Shown here: positions 26,898 through 35,588 of the stretch, piece after piece
Layout of the letters: each line of letters opens with the position of its first letter
Position numbering within the stretch: the first letter of the stretch is position 1
Source of the DNA: Psychrobacillus faecigallinarum
Lineage (GTDB): Bacteria > Bacillota > Bacilli > Bacillales_A > Planococcaceae
Reading direction: 5' to 3'
Assembly: GCF_014836595.1 (NCBI RefSeq)
Contig: NZ_JACSQO010000007.1
Coordinates: 140,731-204,730, forward strand
DNA length: 64,000 bases
Position numbers and translations under genes: made by a program
The notes under the pieces: model-generated
Seen by the model: the letters and a program-made list of their open reading frames with translations, nothing else
Told to the model about the DNA's origin: nothing
The model's database searches: none

Positions 26898-28379
26898 ATG
26901 GGTAAACCAACTGGTTTTATGGAATATCAACGAGAAAAAGGAAAGGAAGTCGCACCTCTAAAACGTATAAAAAACTGGGGGGAATACGCTTATAAACTTT
27001 CTGATGAGTCTCTTCGCAAGCAAGGAGCACGTTGTATGGATTGTGGTACTCCATTTTGCCATATGGGAATCGAGATCAGAGGTGCAACTACGGGCTGTCC
27101 AATAAATAACTTAATACCAGAATGGAACGATTTAGTTTACCGAGGGAAATGGCAGGAAGCATTAAATCGATTAATGATGACAAATAATTTCCCAGAGTTT
27201 ACAGGTCGAGTATGCCCGGCACCTTGTGAGGGCTCATGCACATTAGCTATAACAGATCCTGCAGTTTCTATTAAGAATATCGAAAGAACGATCATAGACA
27301 AAGGATTTGAAAATGGGTGGATTACTCCAAGAATTCCTACGATTAGAACTGGAAAAAAAATAGCCGTTATTGGTTCTGGTCCTGCTGGTTTAGCTAGTGC
27401 AGACAATTTAAACCAAGTAGGCCACTCTGTTACGGTTTATGAACGTGCGGACCGTGCAGGCGGGCTGTTGATGTATGGTATTCCGAATATGAAACTAGAA
27501 AAAGAAATAGTAGAAAGAAGAGTCCACCTGCTTCAGCAGGAAGGTATTGATTTCATTTTAAATACAGAGGTTGGAAGGGATATTACTGCTGAGGAGCTAA
27601 AACTTCAATATGATGCAGTTATCCTTTGCATCGGGGCACAAAAACAACGTGCACTTCATATGGAGGGTAGTAATGCAGAGGGAGTTTATTTAGCAATGGA
27701 CTATTTAACTTCTACAACAAAGAGCTTGTTAGATTCAAATTTCGCTGACGGTCAATTTATTAACACGAAGGGGAAGGATGTTATTGTAATTGGTGGAGGA
27801 GATACAGGTGCAGACTGTGTAGCTACAGCTATCCGTCAAAACTGTCGTAGTGTAGTTCAGTTTGGAAAACATCCACAGCTTCCAGCATCCCGTGCAGAGG
27901 ATAACCAATGGCCTACAGATCCGAATATTTTTAAACTGGAATATGCGTACGAGGAAGCTAATGCAAAATATGGAAAAGACCCTAGAGAATATTTAATTCA
28001 AACGAAAAAAATGATTAAAGACAAGGATGGTAGGCTAAAGGAGCTTCATACAATCCAAATGGAAAAAATCCTTGGTGAGGACGGATTTTATTTCTTTAAA
28101 GAAGTTCCAGGTTCGGAAAAGATTTGGCCTGCGCAATTTGTTTTTGTAGCAATAGGATTTGAAGGACCAGAGACTTCTTTAACTGAACAATTTGGAGTAA
28201 AGGTTTTGAACAAAAGGATTGCTGCTTCAGCTAAAGATTATACTACAAATGTAGAAGGTGTATTTGCAGCAGGTGATGCGAGAAAGGGCCAAAGTTTAAT
28301 CGTTTGGGCAATTAAAGAAGGTCAAGAGGTAGCAAAAAGAGTGAATGACTATGTAACGAATAAAGCAGTTGTTAGATAA
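26898..28379 (+). CDS. gltD: glutamate synthase small subunit
   Basis: A 493-residue flavoprotein that passes electrons from NADPH to the large subunit. The N-terminal ferredoxin-like region has CMDCGTPFC and CPINNLIPEWN for the 4Fe-4S clusters. The FAD site is VIGSGPAGLASADNL (about residue 155), the NADPH site is VIGGGDTGADC (about 298), and the C-terminal GVFAAGDARKGQSL completes the FAD fold. AAAGGAGG precedes the ATG. The 184-base spacer after gltB contains small dyads but no gene or clear terminator, so the pair probably forms one transcript. Confidence 0.96.
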   Translation: MGKPTGFMEYQREKGKEVAPLKRIKNWGEYAYKLSDESLRKQGARCMDCGTPFCHMGIEIRGATTGCPINNLIPEWNDLVYRGKWQEALNRLMMTNNFPEFTGRVCPAPCEGSCTLAITDPAVSIKNIERTIIDKGFENGWITPRIPTIRTGKKIAVIGSGPAGLASADNLNQVGHSVTVYERADRAGGLLMYGIPNMKLEKEIVERRVHLLQQEGIDFILNTEVGRDITAEELKLQYDAVILCIGAQKQRALHMEGSNAEGVYLAMDYLTSTTKSLLDSNFADGQFINTKGKDVIVIGGGDTGADCVATAIRQNCRSVVQFGKHPQLPASRAEDNQWPTDPNIFKLEYAYEEANAKYGKDPREYLIQTKKMIKDKDGRLKELHTIQMEKILGEDGFYFFKEVPGSEKIWPAQFVFVAIGFEGPETSLTEQFGVKVLNKRIAASAKDYTTNVEGVFAAGDARKGQSLIVWAIKEGQEVAKRVNDYVTNKAVVR

Positions 28380-28385
28380 TCATGT

Positions 28386-28418
28386 GAGAGACCTTGGGAT
28401 GGGTCTCTCGATTTTTTT
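28386..28418 (+). terminator. Rho-independent terminator of gltBD
   Basis: Arms GAGAGACC/GGTCTCTC with an eight-base loop, followed by seven T. Confidence 0.85.
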
Positions 28419-28525
28419 GTACTACATTTCATCGTGTTATCATATTAGCATACTAAAGTTTTTCTTTTATTTTCTGTCAACTGATGGCATAATAAAGTAA
28501 TACTAGAACTGGGGGTAGTAACAGC

Positions 28526-29146
28526 ATGATTGGTATTATAGATTATGGAGCAGGAAATTTACATAGTGTAGTAAAGGCAATTACTCAGCTTGGTTATCAG
28601 ATTAAGCTTATTACTAAACCTAGTGACCATGACGATCTAATAGATAAGCTAATTCTGCCAGGGGTAGGAAATGCAAAGGTAGCTATGAATGTTTTAAATG
28701 AGACAGGCTTAAGTGATTATTTACGAACAGAGGTTGCCAAGGGGACACCGCTTTTGGGAATTTGCTTAGGAATGCAACTTCTTTTAGAAACTAGTGAAGA
28801 GGGAGATGTACCATGTTTAGGATTTCTACCCGGAACAGTTCCATTGTTTGGTGAAGAGGCTGAAAAGGTTCCTCATATGGGATGGAATCAAGTGAAGGAT
28901 GTTCAAAATCATTTCTTGTTTCAGGATATTCCAGAAAGCACAGATTTCTATTTTGTTCATTCGTATTACGCAGAGCCTAGGATGGAGCAACACGTCATAG
29001 GTGTGACTAATTATGGACCCGACTTTGCGTGTGCAATAGGAAATAAGCAAGTGATGGGTGTACAGTTTCATCCAGAAAAAAGCGGTAAGTATGGCATTCA
29101 ATTACTAGACAATTACTGCAAGCAAGGAGTTAGACAGCATGCTTAG
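28526..29146 (+). CDS. hisH: HisH-type glutamine amidotransferase subunit
   Basis: A 206-residue class I glutaminase that supplies ammonia to a HisF partner. The nucleophile Cys sits in GICLGMQLL (about residue 79), the His and Glu in VQFHPEKSG near the C-terminus; IDYGAGNLHSV is the usual N-terminus. All triad residues are present. GGGGGTAG precedes the ATG. It overlaps hisF by eight bases. No other histidine gene surrounds it, and its neighbour HisF is atypical, so the name reflects family rather than proven pathway. Confidence 0.85.
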   Translation: MIGIIDYGAGNLHSVVKAITQLGYQIKLITKPSDHDDLIDKLILPGVGNAKVAMNVLNETGLSDYLRTEVAKGTPLLGICLGMQLLLETSEEGDVPCLGFLPGTVPLFGEEAEKVPHMGWNQVKDVQNHFLFQDIPESTDFYFVHSYYAEPRMEQHVIGVTNYGPDFACAIGNKQVMGVQFHPEKSGKYGIQLLDNYCKQGVRQHA

Positions 29147-29912
29147 AAAAAGAATTGTTCCTGCAATAGATGTTTTAGGTGACAAAGCGGTAAAGTATGT
29201 ACAATTTAGAAACCCTACAATAATTGGTGATCCAGCAGAGCTAGGGAAGAAATATTCAGAAGACGGCGCGGATGAGTTAATCTATTTAGATACCACCGCT
29301 TCATTAAAAAACCAAGATTTGAAAATAGATTGGATACGTCGAGTTGCAGAGCAGGTGTATATACCTTTTTCTGTAATAGGCGGTGTTAGAACAATAGATG
29401 ATTTCAAGAGGCTTCTTCGCGCTGGCGCTGATAAGGTAGGGGTCAACTCAGCTGCCGTACAAAGACCAGAGCTTTTAAGAGAAGCAGCGGATATATTTGG
29501 TAAACAATGTGTAGTGTTGGGACTTGATGCCATGCCAATTTATAATGACGATAAGGAAATTGTGAGATGGGAAGTATATACACATTCTGGACACGAGAAA
29601 ACGGGAATGGATGTAGTGGAGTGGGCGCAACAAGCAACCGATCTTGGAGCTGGTGAGATTATTTGCACAAGTATTCATAAGGATGGCATGAAAAATGGTT
29701 ATGATGTGGAGCTGATCAAGTTACTCTCGGAAAAAGTAAATGTACCAATTATTGCTTCTGGTGGTGCGGGTAAATTAGAGCATATAGAAGAAGTGTTTGC
29801 TGCAGGAAAAGCGGACGCGGCACTAGTAGCTTCAATGATTCATTACGGAGATTATACTATTTCAGAGATTAAGGATTACCTGCAGGTGAAGGGTATTAAT
29901 ATGAGAATGTAA
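29139..29912 (+). CDS. hisF: HisF-like cyclase subunit, atypical
   Basis: A 257-residue (beta/alpha)8 barrel that would use ammonia delivered by HisH. The catalytic aspartates of HisF are conserved: Asp11 in PAIDV and Asp130 in LGLDAM. However, the first phosphate loop reads VKYVQFRNPTIIGDP where histidine-pathway enzymes have VKG-x-F-x3-RDAGDP, and the second signature reads SIHKDGMKNGYD instead of S-x-DxDGT-x2-GYD. These changes resemble HisF-like proteins of surface-glycan amidation (WbuZ type). The rest (GGVRT, WEVYTHSG, SGGAGKLEH) is canonical. It is either a diverged histidine enzyme or a paralogue with another substrate. Confidence 0.8.
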   Translation: MLRKRIVPAIDVLGDKAVKYVQFRNPTIIGDPAELGKKYSEDGADELIYLDTTASLKNQDLKIDWIRRVAEQVYIPFSVIGGVRTIDDFKRLLRAGADKVGVNSAAVQRPELLREAADIFGKQCVVLGLDAMPIYNDDKEIVRWEVYTHSGHEKTGMDVVEWAQQATDLGAGEIICTSIHKDGMKNGYDVELIKLLSEKVNVPIIASGGAGKLEHIEEVFAAGKADAALVASMIHYGDYTISEIKDYLQVKGINMRM

Positions 29913-29921
29913 AGTTAAAAT

Positions 29922-29962
29922 GACCTGTCTGTTGAACGATCTTGTTCACAGCAGGTCTTTTT
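29922..29962 (+). terminator. Rho-independent terminator of hisHF
   Basis: GACCTG/CAGGTC with an inner CTGT-GAAC/GTTC-ACAG pairing, followed by TTTTT. Confidence 0.8.
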
Positions 29963-29998
29963 GCAGTATTTATTTGATAATCGGACGGAATTAAAAAA

Positions 29999-30027
29999 AG
30001 CTATCCAGCCATCCAAATGGATAGCTT
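29999..30027 (-). terminator. Rho-independent terminator of the HAD hydrolase gene
   Basis: Arms AAGCTATCC/GGATAGCTT; on the minus strand the stem runs into TTTTTTT. It lies about 100 bases beyond the stop. Confidence 0.75.
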
Positions 30028-30125
30028 GGGTAAAGGAAGTTTATGCATTTATTTAGCACTGCGCTAGCCACAAAAATAGTAAGAGTAGCAAAGATTTATT
30101 AAAGGTTTTTTAAGACATTCTAAAT

Positions 30126-30788
30126 CTATCTAATTATTTCCCAACCGCGTTCTTGGGCAAGATTTCGAAGCTTTTCTTCTGGTTTAACTGCAATTGGATT
30201 TCCGACTAATTCAAGAACAGGTAAATCCGAATAGCTATCACCGTATGCATAGCTGTTTTCCCAGTCTATTTCTTGGCCTTCTAACTGTTCCAAAAGTTTC
30301 TGAGTCTTCATAGCGCCATTCACATGTTCTAGCGGTGATTTCGTATATACTGAATTCTCTTTATAGATTATTTCAGTGCCTATTATTTGTTTGAATGAAA
30401 TCCCTTCGGTTACTCGCTCTAAAAATTGAGTATATGCACCCGATACTAGATAAATATGTACATTTTCTTGTTGGTGAGCATTTAGCTTTTCCAGTACTTT
30501 TTTATTGAAGTTTTTTTGCATTTGTTCCTTTAATTCATCAAAATACTGATACATCTCATCTCTTGATCTACCTTCAAAAGCTTCCAAATATAGTTGCATG
30601 GACCGCTTCTTCATATTTGTAGTTGGATAAAGCTTAAGCTTATTTGCAATATAAGGAGGTACGATCGATCGATAGAATCGTTTATATTGGGGATGATAAG
30701 TTGGGTGTTCCTTTAAATGGTTCATTAACAGCTTGAACGTTTCTTCTTCGTATAAAGTTCCGTCAAAGTCAAAAATTGCAACTCGCAT
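30126..30788 (-). CDS. HAD-superfamily (IB) hydrolase
   Basis: A 220-residue phosphatase-like protein. Motif I is FDFDGTLYEEE with the nucleophile aspartate near residue 8. The serine of motif II is in LVSGAYTQ, and motif IV is YGDSYSDLPVL. The layout, with a helical cap between motifs I and II, is that of subfamily IB (SerB/YfhB-like). The substrate, perhaps a phosphomonoester or lipid phosphate, cannot be told. It has its own terminator. Confidence 0.85.
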   Translation of the reverse strand: MRVAIFDFDGTLYEEETFKLLMNHLKEHPTYHPQYKRFYRSIVPPYIANKLKLYPTTNMKKRSMQLYLEAFEGRSRDEMYQYFDELKEQMQKNFNKKVLEKLNAHQQENVHIYLVSGAYTQFLERVTEGISFKQIIGTEIIYKENSVYTKSPLEHVNGAMKTQKLLEQLEGQEIDWENSYAYGDSYSDLPVLELVGNPIAVKPEEKLRNLAQERGWEIIR

Positions 30789-30952
30789 GTCTTCACCTTT
30801 TCTTTATAGGACTTTGTTTTATTATACTGGAAAATACGAAGGAAAGAAAAAATACTTGTCCTTCAAGTGAATTTTGTAGAAATCTCTATGAGTTTCTACT
30901 TATAAAAATGTATACAAAATTGCAGATTATTCTTAGCTTTTACAAAAAAAAA

Positions 30953-30985
30953 GCGCTTTCTGCTCCAAAGTTAAACAGAAAGCGC
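30953..30985 (-). terminator. Rho-independent terminator of cotF
   Basis: Arms GCGCTTTCTG/CAGAAAGCGC, followed on the minus strand by a run of T (30,943-30,950). Confidence 0.85.
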
Positions 30986-31002
30986 CAGGATGCTGCTTCG
31001 AA

Positions 31003-31632
31003 TTATTGCATTTTGTACATTGGACCTTCTGCAGTACCGTAGTTGTTGAAGATCTGTTCCATTGTTTGATCATCGAAGCGTGGTACTTGATAATAACCAT
31101 GCTTGTTTTGATAAATGGAAAGCTCATACGCCATCTCAATACAGTTCGGGATTGAGTCTTGAAGTACTCTTCGTACAACTGGGTTGGTAGACTCTAACGC
31201 AGCAGGTACTTTTCCAGCGGCACCAGCTTTAGCAGACCCTAGCAAATAACCTGAAATCATTTCATCATTAATTTCTGAAATGCTTTGCATAGGTTTCTTA
31301 GGCTGTGAAGATGGCTTTAAACCATAAGTGAAATCATTTTCCGTTGCCATCTTATAAGATGACGTGCGGTGTGAAGGATCTTTTCCGGTTTTAAAGCACT
31401 CCACTAACATATTATACTCATCCAAAGCGAATGAATATTGGCGATCCAGGATATTCAGTAATTCCTGATCCTTCACATGAGGACGAAGAATGGTTTTCAA
31501 GTTTAATGCACCAATTGCTGCTGACAATACCTCATGTACATCCATTAGCTCGTGAGCCCCATGATTAAAATGAGGTACAACTGTTTGCCCGTTCATCGTT
31601 TCACTGTGATTTTGACTGTATGTGTTATCCAA
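31003..31632 (-). CDS. cotF: CotF-family spore coat protein
   Basis: A protein of about 209 residues with the ferritin-like helical CotF repeat (HELMDVHEVLSAAIGALN, then DEYNMLVECFKTG). CotF proteins are laid down in the spore coat. The start needs care. An ATG at 31,650 is followed immediately by GAG GAG GAG, which is itself a perfect ribosome site. The TTG at 31,632 lies six bases after it and is the more likely start (MDNTYSQNHS). The gene is single and has its own terminator. It shows that the organism forms spores. Confidence 0.85.
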   Translation of the reverse strand: MDNTYSQNHSETMNGQTVVPHFNHGAHELMDVHEVLSAAIGALNLKTILRPHVKDQELLNILDRQYSFALDEYNMLVECFKTGKDPSHRTSSYKMATENDFTYGLKPSSQPKKPMQSISEINDEMISGYLLGSAKAGAAGKVPAALESTNPVVRRVLQDSIPNCIEMAYELSIYQNKHGYYQVPRFDDQTMEQIFNNYGTAEGPMYKMQ

Positions 31633-31720
31633 TCTATTCTCCTCCTCCATAAAGATGTATTAAAACATCTCAATTAGTGTGAGCAAAACAACCAAAAATA
31701 TGTACAGATACTTATAGATA

Positions 31721-31757
31721 AAATGTGTTACAGGTGCCAGGCACCTGTAACACATTT
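31721..31757. repeat. palindromic repeat, copy 3 (CAGGTGCC-A-GGCACCTG core)
   Basis: Eighteen-base perfect arms (31,721-31,738 and 31,740-31,757) around a central A. The inner 11 bases of each arm match the copies at 19.5-19.7 kb. The outer bases differ but keep pairing. Confidence 0.85.
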
Positions 31758-31766
31758 GAAATAAAA

Positions 31767-31799
31767 CAATCGTGAATTTTTTAGGGAAATTCACGATTG
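31767..31799 (-). terminator. Rho-independent terminator of the ypsA operon
   Basis: Arms CAATCGTGAATTT/AAATTCACGATTG with a seven-base loop and TTTTATTT on the minus strand. Confidence 0.75.
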
Positions 31800-31811
31800 T
31801 GCTTGGGCAAT

Positions 31812-32396
31812 TTAGTTTTCGATTGATGTACCTAAAGAAAAGAGGAAGCGATACAAAAAATGGTATGTTTCTTCTATAGTATAGTTATCGTTAAAACCGT
31901 CAATATAATTTAATGGAAGGTTTACTTCCCAAAGACCATCGCCGTTAGAGAACATGACGCTGTAATTCATTGCTTTTCCATCGAAGTGATTGTCCAAGTA
32001 AGCTTTTAGTGCTTCACCATATTTTTTTTGTATGGCAAGGCCAAACATAGCTGTATACACATCAAATACTTCATCATATTCAAAGGCAATAGCATCTACA
32101 CTAATCACGTCGAAGTGAGCAGTCTCTAAGTACATGAACTCGTTTACTTTTTCTTTAAAATGAGTTATTGGCGTTTTTAAAAATGCGCTAGATTCTTTTG
32201 AAACTAATTCTTCTGTTTCTTTGTCAAACCGTTCAATGATTGCTCTATTAAATAGGGTGTCGTTTTCTATCAAGGATATACTTGTAGATTCTGACAAAAG
32301 TTCTTTCGCTAAAGCGTAATCTTGTTCTTCTTTAGTTAGCTCAAGGGTTACACCTGTAGCATCGGTGATTTTTTGCATAAGTTTCTTTTTTATCAT
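31812..32396 (-). CDS. hypothetical protein coupled to ypsA
   Basis: A soluble protein of 194 residues, acidic and rich in Phe and Tyr, with no membrane segment and no motif I can name. Its ATG overlaps the ypsA stop by four bases, so the two are translationally coupled and may work together. It ends before a terminator and one of the GGTGCC palindromes. No function is assigned. Confidence 0.75.
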   Translation of the reverse strand: MIKKKLMQKITDATGVTLELTKEEQDYALAKELLSESTSISLIENDTLFNRAIIERFDKETEELVSKESSAFLKTPITHFKEKVNEFMYLETAHFDVISVDAIAFEYDEVFDVYTAMFGLAIQKKYGEALKAYLDNHFDGKAMNYSVMFSNGDGLWEVNLPLNYIDGFNDNYTIEETYHFLYRFLFSLGTSIEN

Positions 32397-32947
32397 ATAT
32401 AATCGTTCCTTTCTTCATCAGCAATTACTTGTAAGTCATATGCGTCAATACTAATTATAGGGTAGTTATTTTTTTCTGCATAATTTTGCGCTAGTTTTTT
32501 TATGAATTTTGGTGACCCTTCATTCTCCTCATCATAAATGATTAACATTGCATCTGTATTTCTTATGAGAAATTTATTCTTTTCGATAAATTGCCATGGA
32601 GCCTCATAGGGCTTCTTTGTCACACTAGTATGAAAATCAGCAAGTGCTATAAGTCTTTGATAATTTTCCTTCTTCTGATCATTCCAATTTTTTTCCTGTT
32701 CTAAAAAGGGAGTAATAATGGAATATTTTAAATGTGGAAATTCCTTTTTTAACTCCACTACCAATTCTGCAGCCCAAGTTTCTACACCAAGCTGTCCACT
32801 TGTTATTACCCATTCAAGACCCTCGTCGAGAAGTGCGCGCATCTGATTCTCAACTGCTTTTTTTATGATAGGCACACCAGGATGGTTGTCATTGAATATA
32901 CCTAATTCATAGGCTTTATACCCAGTTATTAAAAGTCTTTTAATCAT
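32393..32947 (-). CDS. ypsA: YpsA/DUF1273 (SLOG-fold) protein
   Basis: A 184-residue protein with the Rossmann-like SLOG fold. The N-terminal LLITGYKAYELGIF and the ITSGQLGVETWAAEL loop are characteristic of YpsA, a protein linked to cell division and glucose-dependent effects in Bacillus subtilis and Staphylococcus aureus. SLOG proteins bind nucleotide-derived ligands. It is the first gene of a two-gene operon. Confidence 0.88.
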   Translation of the reverse strand: MIKRLLITGYKAYELGIFNDNHPGVPIIKKAVENQMRALLDEGLEWVITSGQLGVETWAAELVVELKKEFPHLKYSIITPFLEQEKNWNDQKKENYQRLIALADFHTSVTKKPYEAPWQFIEKNKFLIRNTDAMLIIYDEENEGSPKFIKKLAQNYAEKNNYPIISIDAYDLQVIADEERNDYI

Positions 32948-33039
32948 TTTCTCTACCTTCTTTTAACTTTTTGAGTAATGTGTCCATATACTACATCTTC
33001 TCATAAACTAGTATGAATGCAAAGAAGGGATGATGGAAG

Positions 33040-33267
33040 TTGGATGAAACGGTAAGCGTAGAGTATGTAAGTCCATTTGAAGGACACGTTTTCCAAGCGG
33101 CACAAAGTTTAATGGGTACTAACATAGCAGTACAAACAACTAAAAATATTCTTCAAGGTAAACTGACGATGGTAGCTCCGGATCATATTGTAGTGAGTGT
33201 AGGTGGAGTTCCTTTTTACGTACGTATTCAAGCTATAGTTTGGATTACTCCGAACATACCTAAATGA
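33040..33267 (+). CDS. DUF2642-type small protein upstream of Mn catalase
   Basis: A 75-residue protein of short beta strands (VQTTKNILQGKLTMVAPDHIVV) resembling the DUF2642 family of small Sm-like proteins, often linked to spores. The TTG start at 33,040 follows GATGGAAG. It lies 12 bases before the catalase gene, so the two are co-transcribed. A role at the spore or catalase layer is inferred only. Confidence 0.7.
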   Translation: MDETVSVEYVSPFEGHVFQAAQSLMGTNIAVQTTKNILQGKLTMVAPDHIVVSVGGVPFYVRIQAIVWITPNIPK

Positions 33268-33279
33268 AAGGATGGTTAA

Positions 33280-34173
33280 TTGTTTAATAGAGTAGATAAG
33301 TTGTTAATTGAATTACCTAATTTAGAATATGGTGACGCAAATGCCGCTTCAGTAGTTCAAGAACTATTAGGTGGGAAATTTGGTGAGATGTCTACTCTCA
33401 ACAACTATATGTATCAATCCTTTAACTTTCGTGGAAAAACTAAGCTAAAACCATTCTATGATTTGGTTGCTAGTATCACTGCAGAGGAATTTGGTCATGT
33501 AGAGCTCGTATCTAATACGATTAATCTGTTATATAAAGGAACTGGCTTTAGTGGAGATCCAGATTTAGCACCACTTCAAGATGCCAAAAATATGCGAAAC
33601 ACTTATGCTTTTATTGCCAATGCTCAAACCTCTTTAGCAGGAGATTCCATGGGTAATCCATGGAGAGGAGATTACGTATTTTCGAGTGGCAACCTAGTAC
33701 TAGATCTTTTGCATAATTTCTTTTTGGAATGTGGAGCTAGAACTCATAAAATGAGAGTATATGAAATGACTGAACACCCAACTGCTAGAGAAATGATTGG
33801 ATACTTATTAGTACGTGGAGGAACTCATATTATTGCGTACGCAAAAGCTCTTGAAATGGCGACAGGTGTAGATGTGACCAAAATGCTACCAATCCCTAAC
33901 TTGGATAATCGTGCGTTTGATCACGCGCGCAAATACGAGGATCTTGGATACGGAAATGTTCTATTCACATGGAATAATGTTGGCGATTACAAGGACATCG
34001 ATAAAATTTGGAAGGGACAAAATCCAACAAGTGGAGACCGGTTGTTCGTGAAAGAAGGCAGTCCTAAGGGTTATAAAATTCCTGAATTAGAATCGCTTCC
34101 GGAGGAATTTGCTCCCGGTATCGGACCAGAAGAATTCCAAGCAATCGCAAAAAGACTGATGTCAAAAATTTAA
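33280..34173 (+). CDS. manganese catalase
   Basis: A 297-residue di-manganese catalase with a ferritin-like four-helix bundle. Metal ligands are expected from EEFGHVELV (about residues 69-77) and the ECGARTHKMRVYEM region (about 149-162). The domain order and length match YdbD and CotJC-like enzymes of Bacilli. The start is a TTG with AAAGGATGG upstream. With katA at 11.7 kb the window has two unrelated catalases. Its linkage to a DUF2642-type gene suggests a spore or stationary-phase role. Confidence 0.9.
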   Translation: MFNRVDKLLIELPNLEYGDANAASVVQELLGGKFGEMSTLNNYMYQSFNFRGKTKLKPFYDLVASITAEEFGHVELVSNTINLLYKGTGFSGDPDLAPLQDAKNMRNTYAFIANAQTSLAGDSMGNPWRGDYVFSSGNLVLDLLHNFFLECGARTHKMRVYEMTEHPTAREMIGYLLVRGGTHIIAYAKALEMATGVDVTKMLPIPNLDNRAFDHARKYEDLGYGNVLFTWNNVGDYKDIDKIWKGQNPTSGDRLFVKEGSPKGYKIPELESLPEEFAPGIGPEEFQAIAKRLMSKI

Positions 34174-34337
34174 ACTAAGAAAACCTAGCGCTTACATCTG
34201 TCTTGAAATTATATGAGTATAGCGAGTAGGCAGCACTCTAGCCATCCCAACTATATTCATTTGACCTTGAATGATAAGGCTCTAGAATTAAATGAACCTG
34301 TTTTCATATCTTTAACACGTTCGTATCTTTCCATTGA

Positions 34338-34363
34338 AAAAGCCCCGTTCTAACAGGGCTTTT
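34338..34363 (-). terminator. terminator between Mn catalase and the CoA-transferase gene
   Basis: Arms AAAAGCCC/GGGCTTTT with a ten-base loop. T runs are present on both strands, so it may serve both convergent units. Confidence 0.75.
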
Positions 34364-34374
34364 ACATATCATTA

Positions 34375-35571
34375 TCAATTATTTAATACACCATTCGATA
34401 CAAGTTCACGTATTTTTTCTTCCGTAAATCCAAGCTCATCCAATACCTCCTGATTATGTTGGCCAAGCAGGGGGGCAGGGGAACGCAGCTGCCCTGGGGT
34501 TTCGGAAAATTTGGCTGGGAAGCCAAGTGTTTTCATAGGGCCAGCTATCGGATGCTCGTAATTTAACACCATATCTCGAGAAAGAATATGCTCATCTTCA
34601 AGCGCTTGGTCGTATGAATATATTGGGCTGCATGGAATTCCATGTTCATCAAGCAACGATAGCCATTCGGATGAGCATTTCTCTTGAAGGACAGATTCAA
34701 TTTCCAACTCAAGTTGGTTTACATTTTGTGTTCGTATAGAATTGGTTAGGAATCGTTTGTCATTAATCCACTCTGGTTTATTTATTACATATAAACAAAA
34801 CTTTTCCCAAAGTTTTTGATTGCCAGCACCAATTAAAATAGAACCATCCTTAGTTTGAAAACCTTGGTAGGGAGAAGAGACACGATGAGCTGTACTATTT
34901 CTCTTAGGAATCTCGCCTTTACCAAAATATGCAGCTGCCTCCCAAACCGTCCAAGCGAGACCCGCGTCTACTAAGGATACGTCTATGTATTGGCCAACCC
35001 CTGATTTTAACCGATAAATATAAGCAGAGAGAATTGACTGTATGGCTGTTTGTGCTGCTGCTATATCATGTATAGCAATGCCGACTTTTACAGGCTTACC
35101 TTCACGTTCTCCAGTCATATCCATTATTCCAGAGAGACCTTGCGCCATAATGTCATATCCGCCCTTGTTTTTATAGGGTCCGGTCTGTCCATATCCAGAA
35201 ATAGAACAATATATAAGCGATGGATTAATAGCTTTTAAAGTTTCATAGTCTATTCCAAGCTTGTTAGTTACACCCGGTCTGTAATTCTCAATAATAACAT
35301 CCGCATCCTTGACTAATTCCTTCAATATCTGAATGCCTTCCTCTTTTTTTAGATTAAGGCATATACCTCTCTTGTTTCGATTCACCATCATATACATATA
35401 ACTTTCTTCTTTAACATAAGGTCCCATTTGGCGAGTATCATCCCCATTTGGGTATTTCTCAACTTTTATAACTTCAGCTCCCATATCTGCTAGAACCATA
35501 GAGCAATAGGGACCCGCGAGGACCTGAGAAAGATCAACTATTTTCATACCTGTCAAAGCTTGTGCTATCAT
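34375..35571 (-). CDS. class III CoA-transferase (CaiB/BaiF family)
   Basis: A 398-residue CoA-transferase that moves CoA between carboxylic acids through an aspartyl anhydride. The N-terminal VDLSQVLAGPYCSMVLADMG, the VIKVEK motif and the region MNRNKRGICLNLK are typical of the family, and the catalytic aspartate is expected in GGYDIMAQGLSGIMD (about residue 169 is YDI-MAQ). Substrate is unknown. It is the last of six genes behind a SAM-I riboswitch, so its acid substrate may be a sulfur compound. Gap to the previous gene is 17 bases. Confidence 0.88.
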   Translation of the reverse strand: MIAQALTGMKIVDLSQVLAGPYCSMVLADMGAEVIKVEKYPNGDDTRQMGPYVKEESYMYMMVNRNKRGICLNLKKEEGIQILKELVKDADVIIENYRPGVTNKLGIDYETLKAINPSLIYCSISGYGQTGPYKNKGGYDIMAQGLSGIMDMTGEREGKPVKVGIAIHDIAAAQTAIQSILSAYIYRLKSGVGQYIDVSLVDAGLAWTVWEAAAYFGKGEIPKRNSTAHRVSSPYQGFQTKDGSILIGAGNQKLWEKFCLYVINKPEWINDKRFLTNSIRTQNVNQLELEIESVLQEKCSSEWLSLLDEHGIPCSPIYSYDQALEDEHILSRDMVLNYEHPIAGPMKTLGFPAKFSETPGQLRSPAPLLGQHNQEVLDELGFTEEKIRELVSNGVLNN

Positions 35572-35588
35572 GATAAACCACCTTATCT

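Noticed and set aside
30776..31042. Plus-strand frame across the HAD-cotF spacer
   Set aside because: It runs through the cotF terminator and has no ribosome site.
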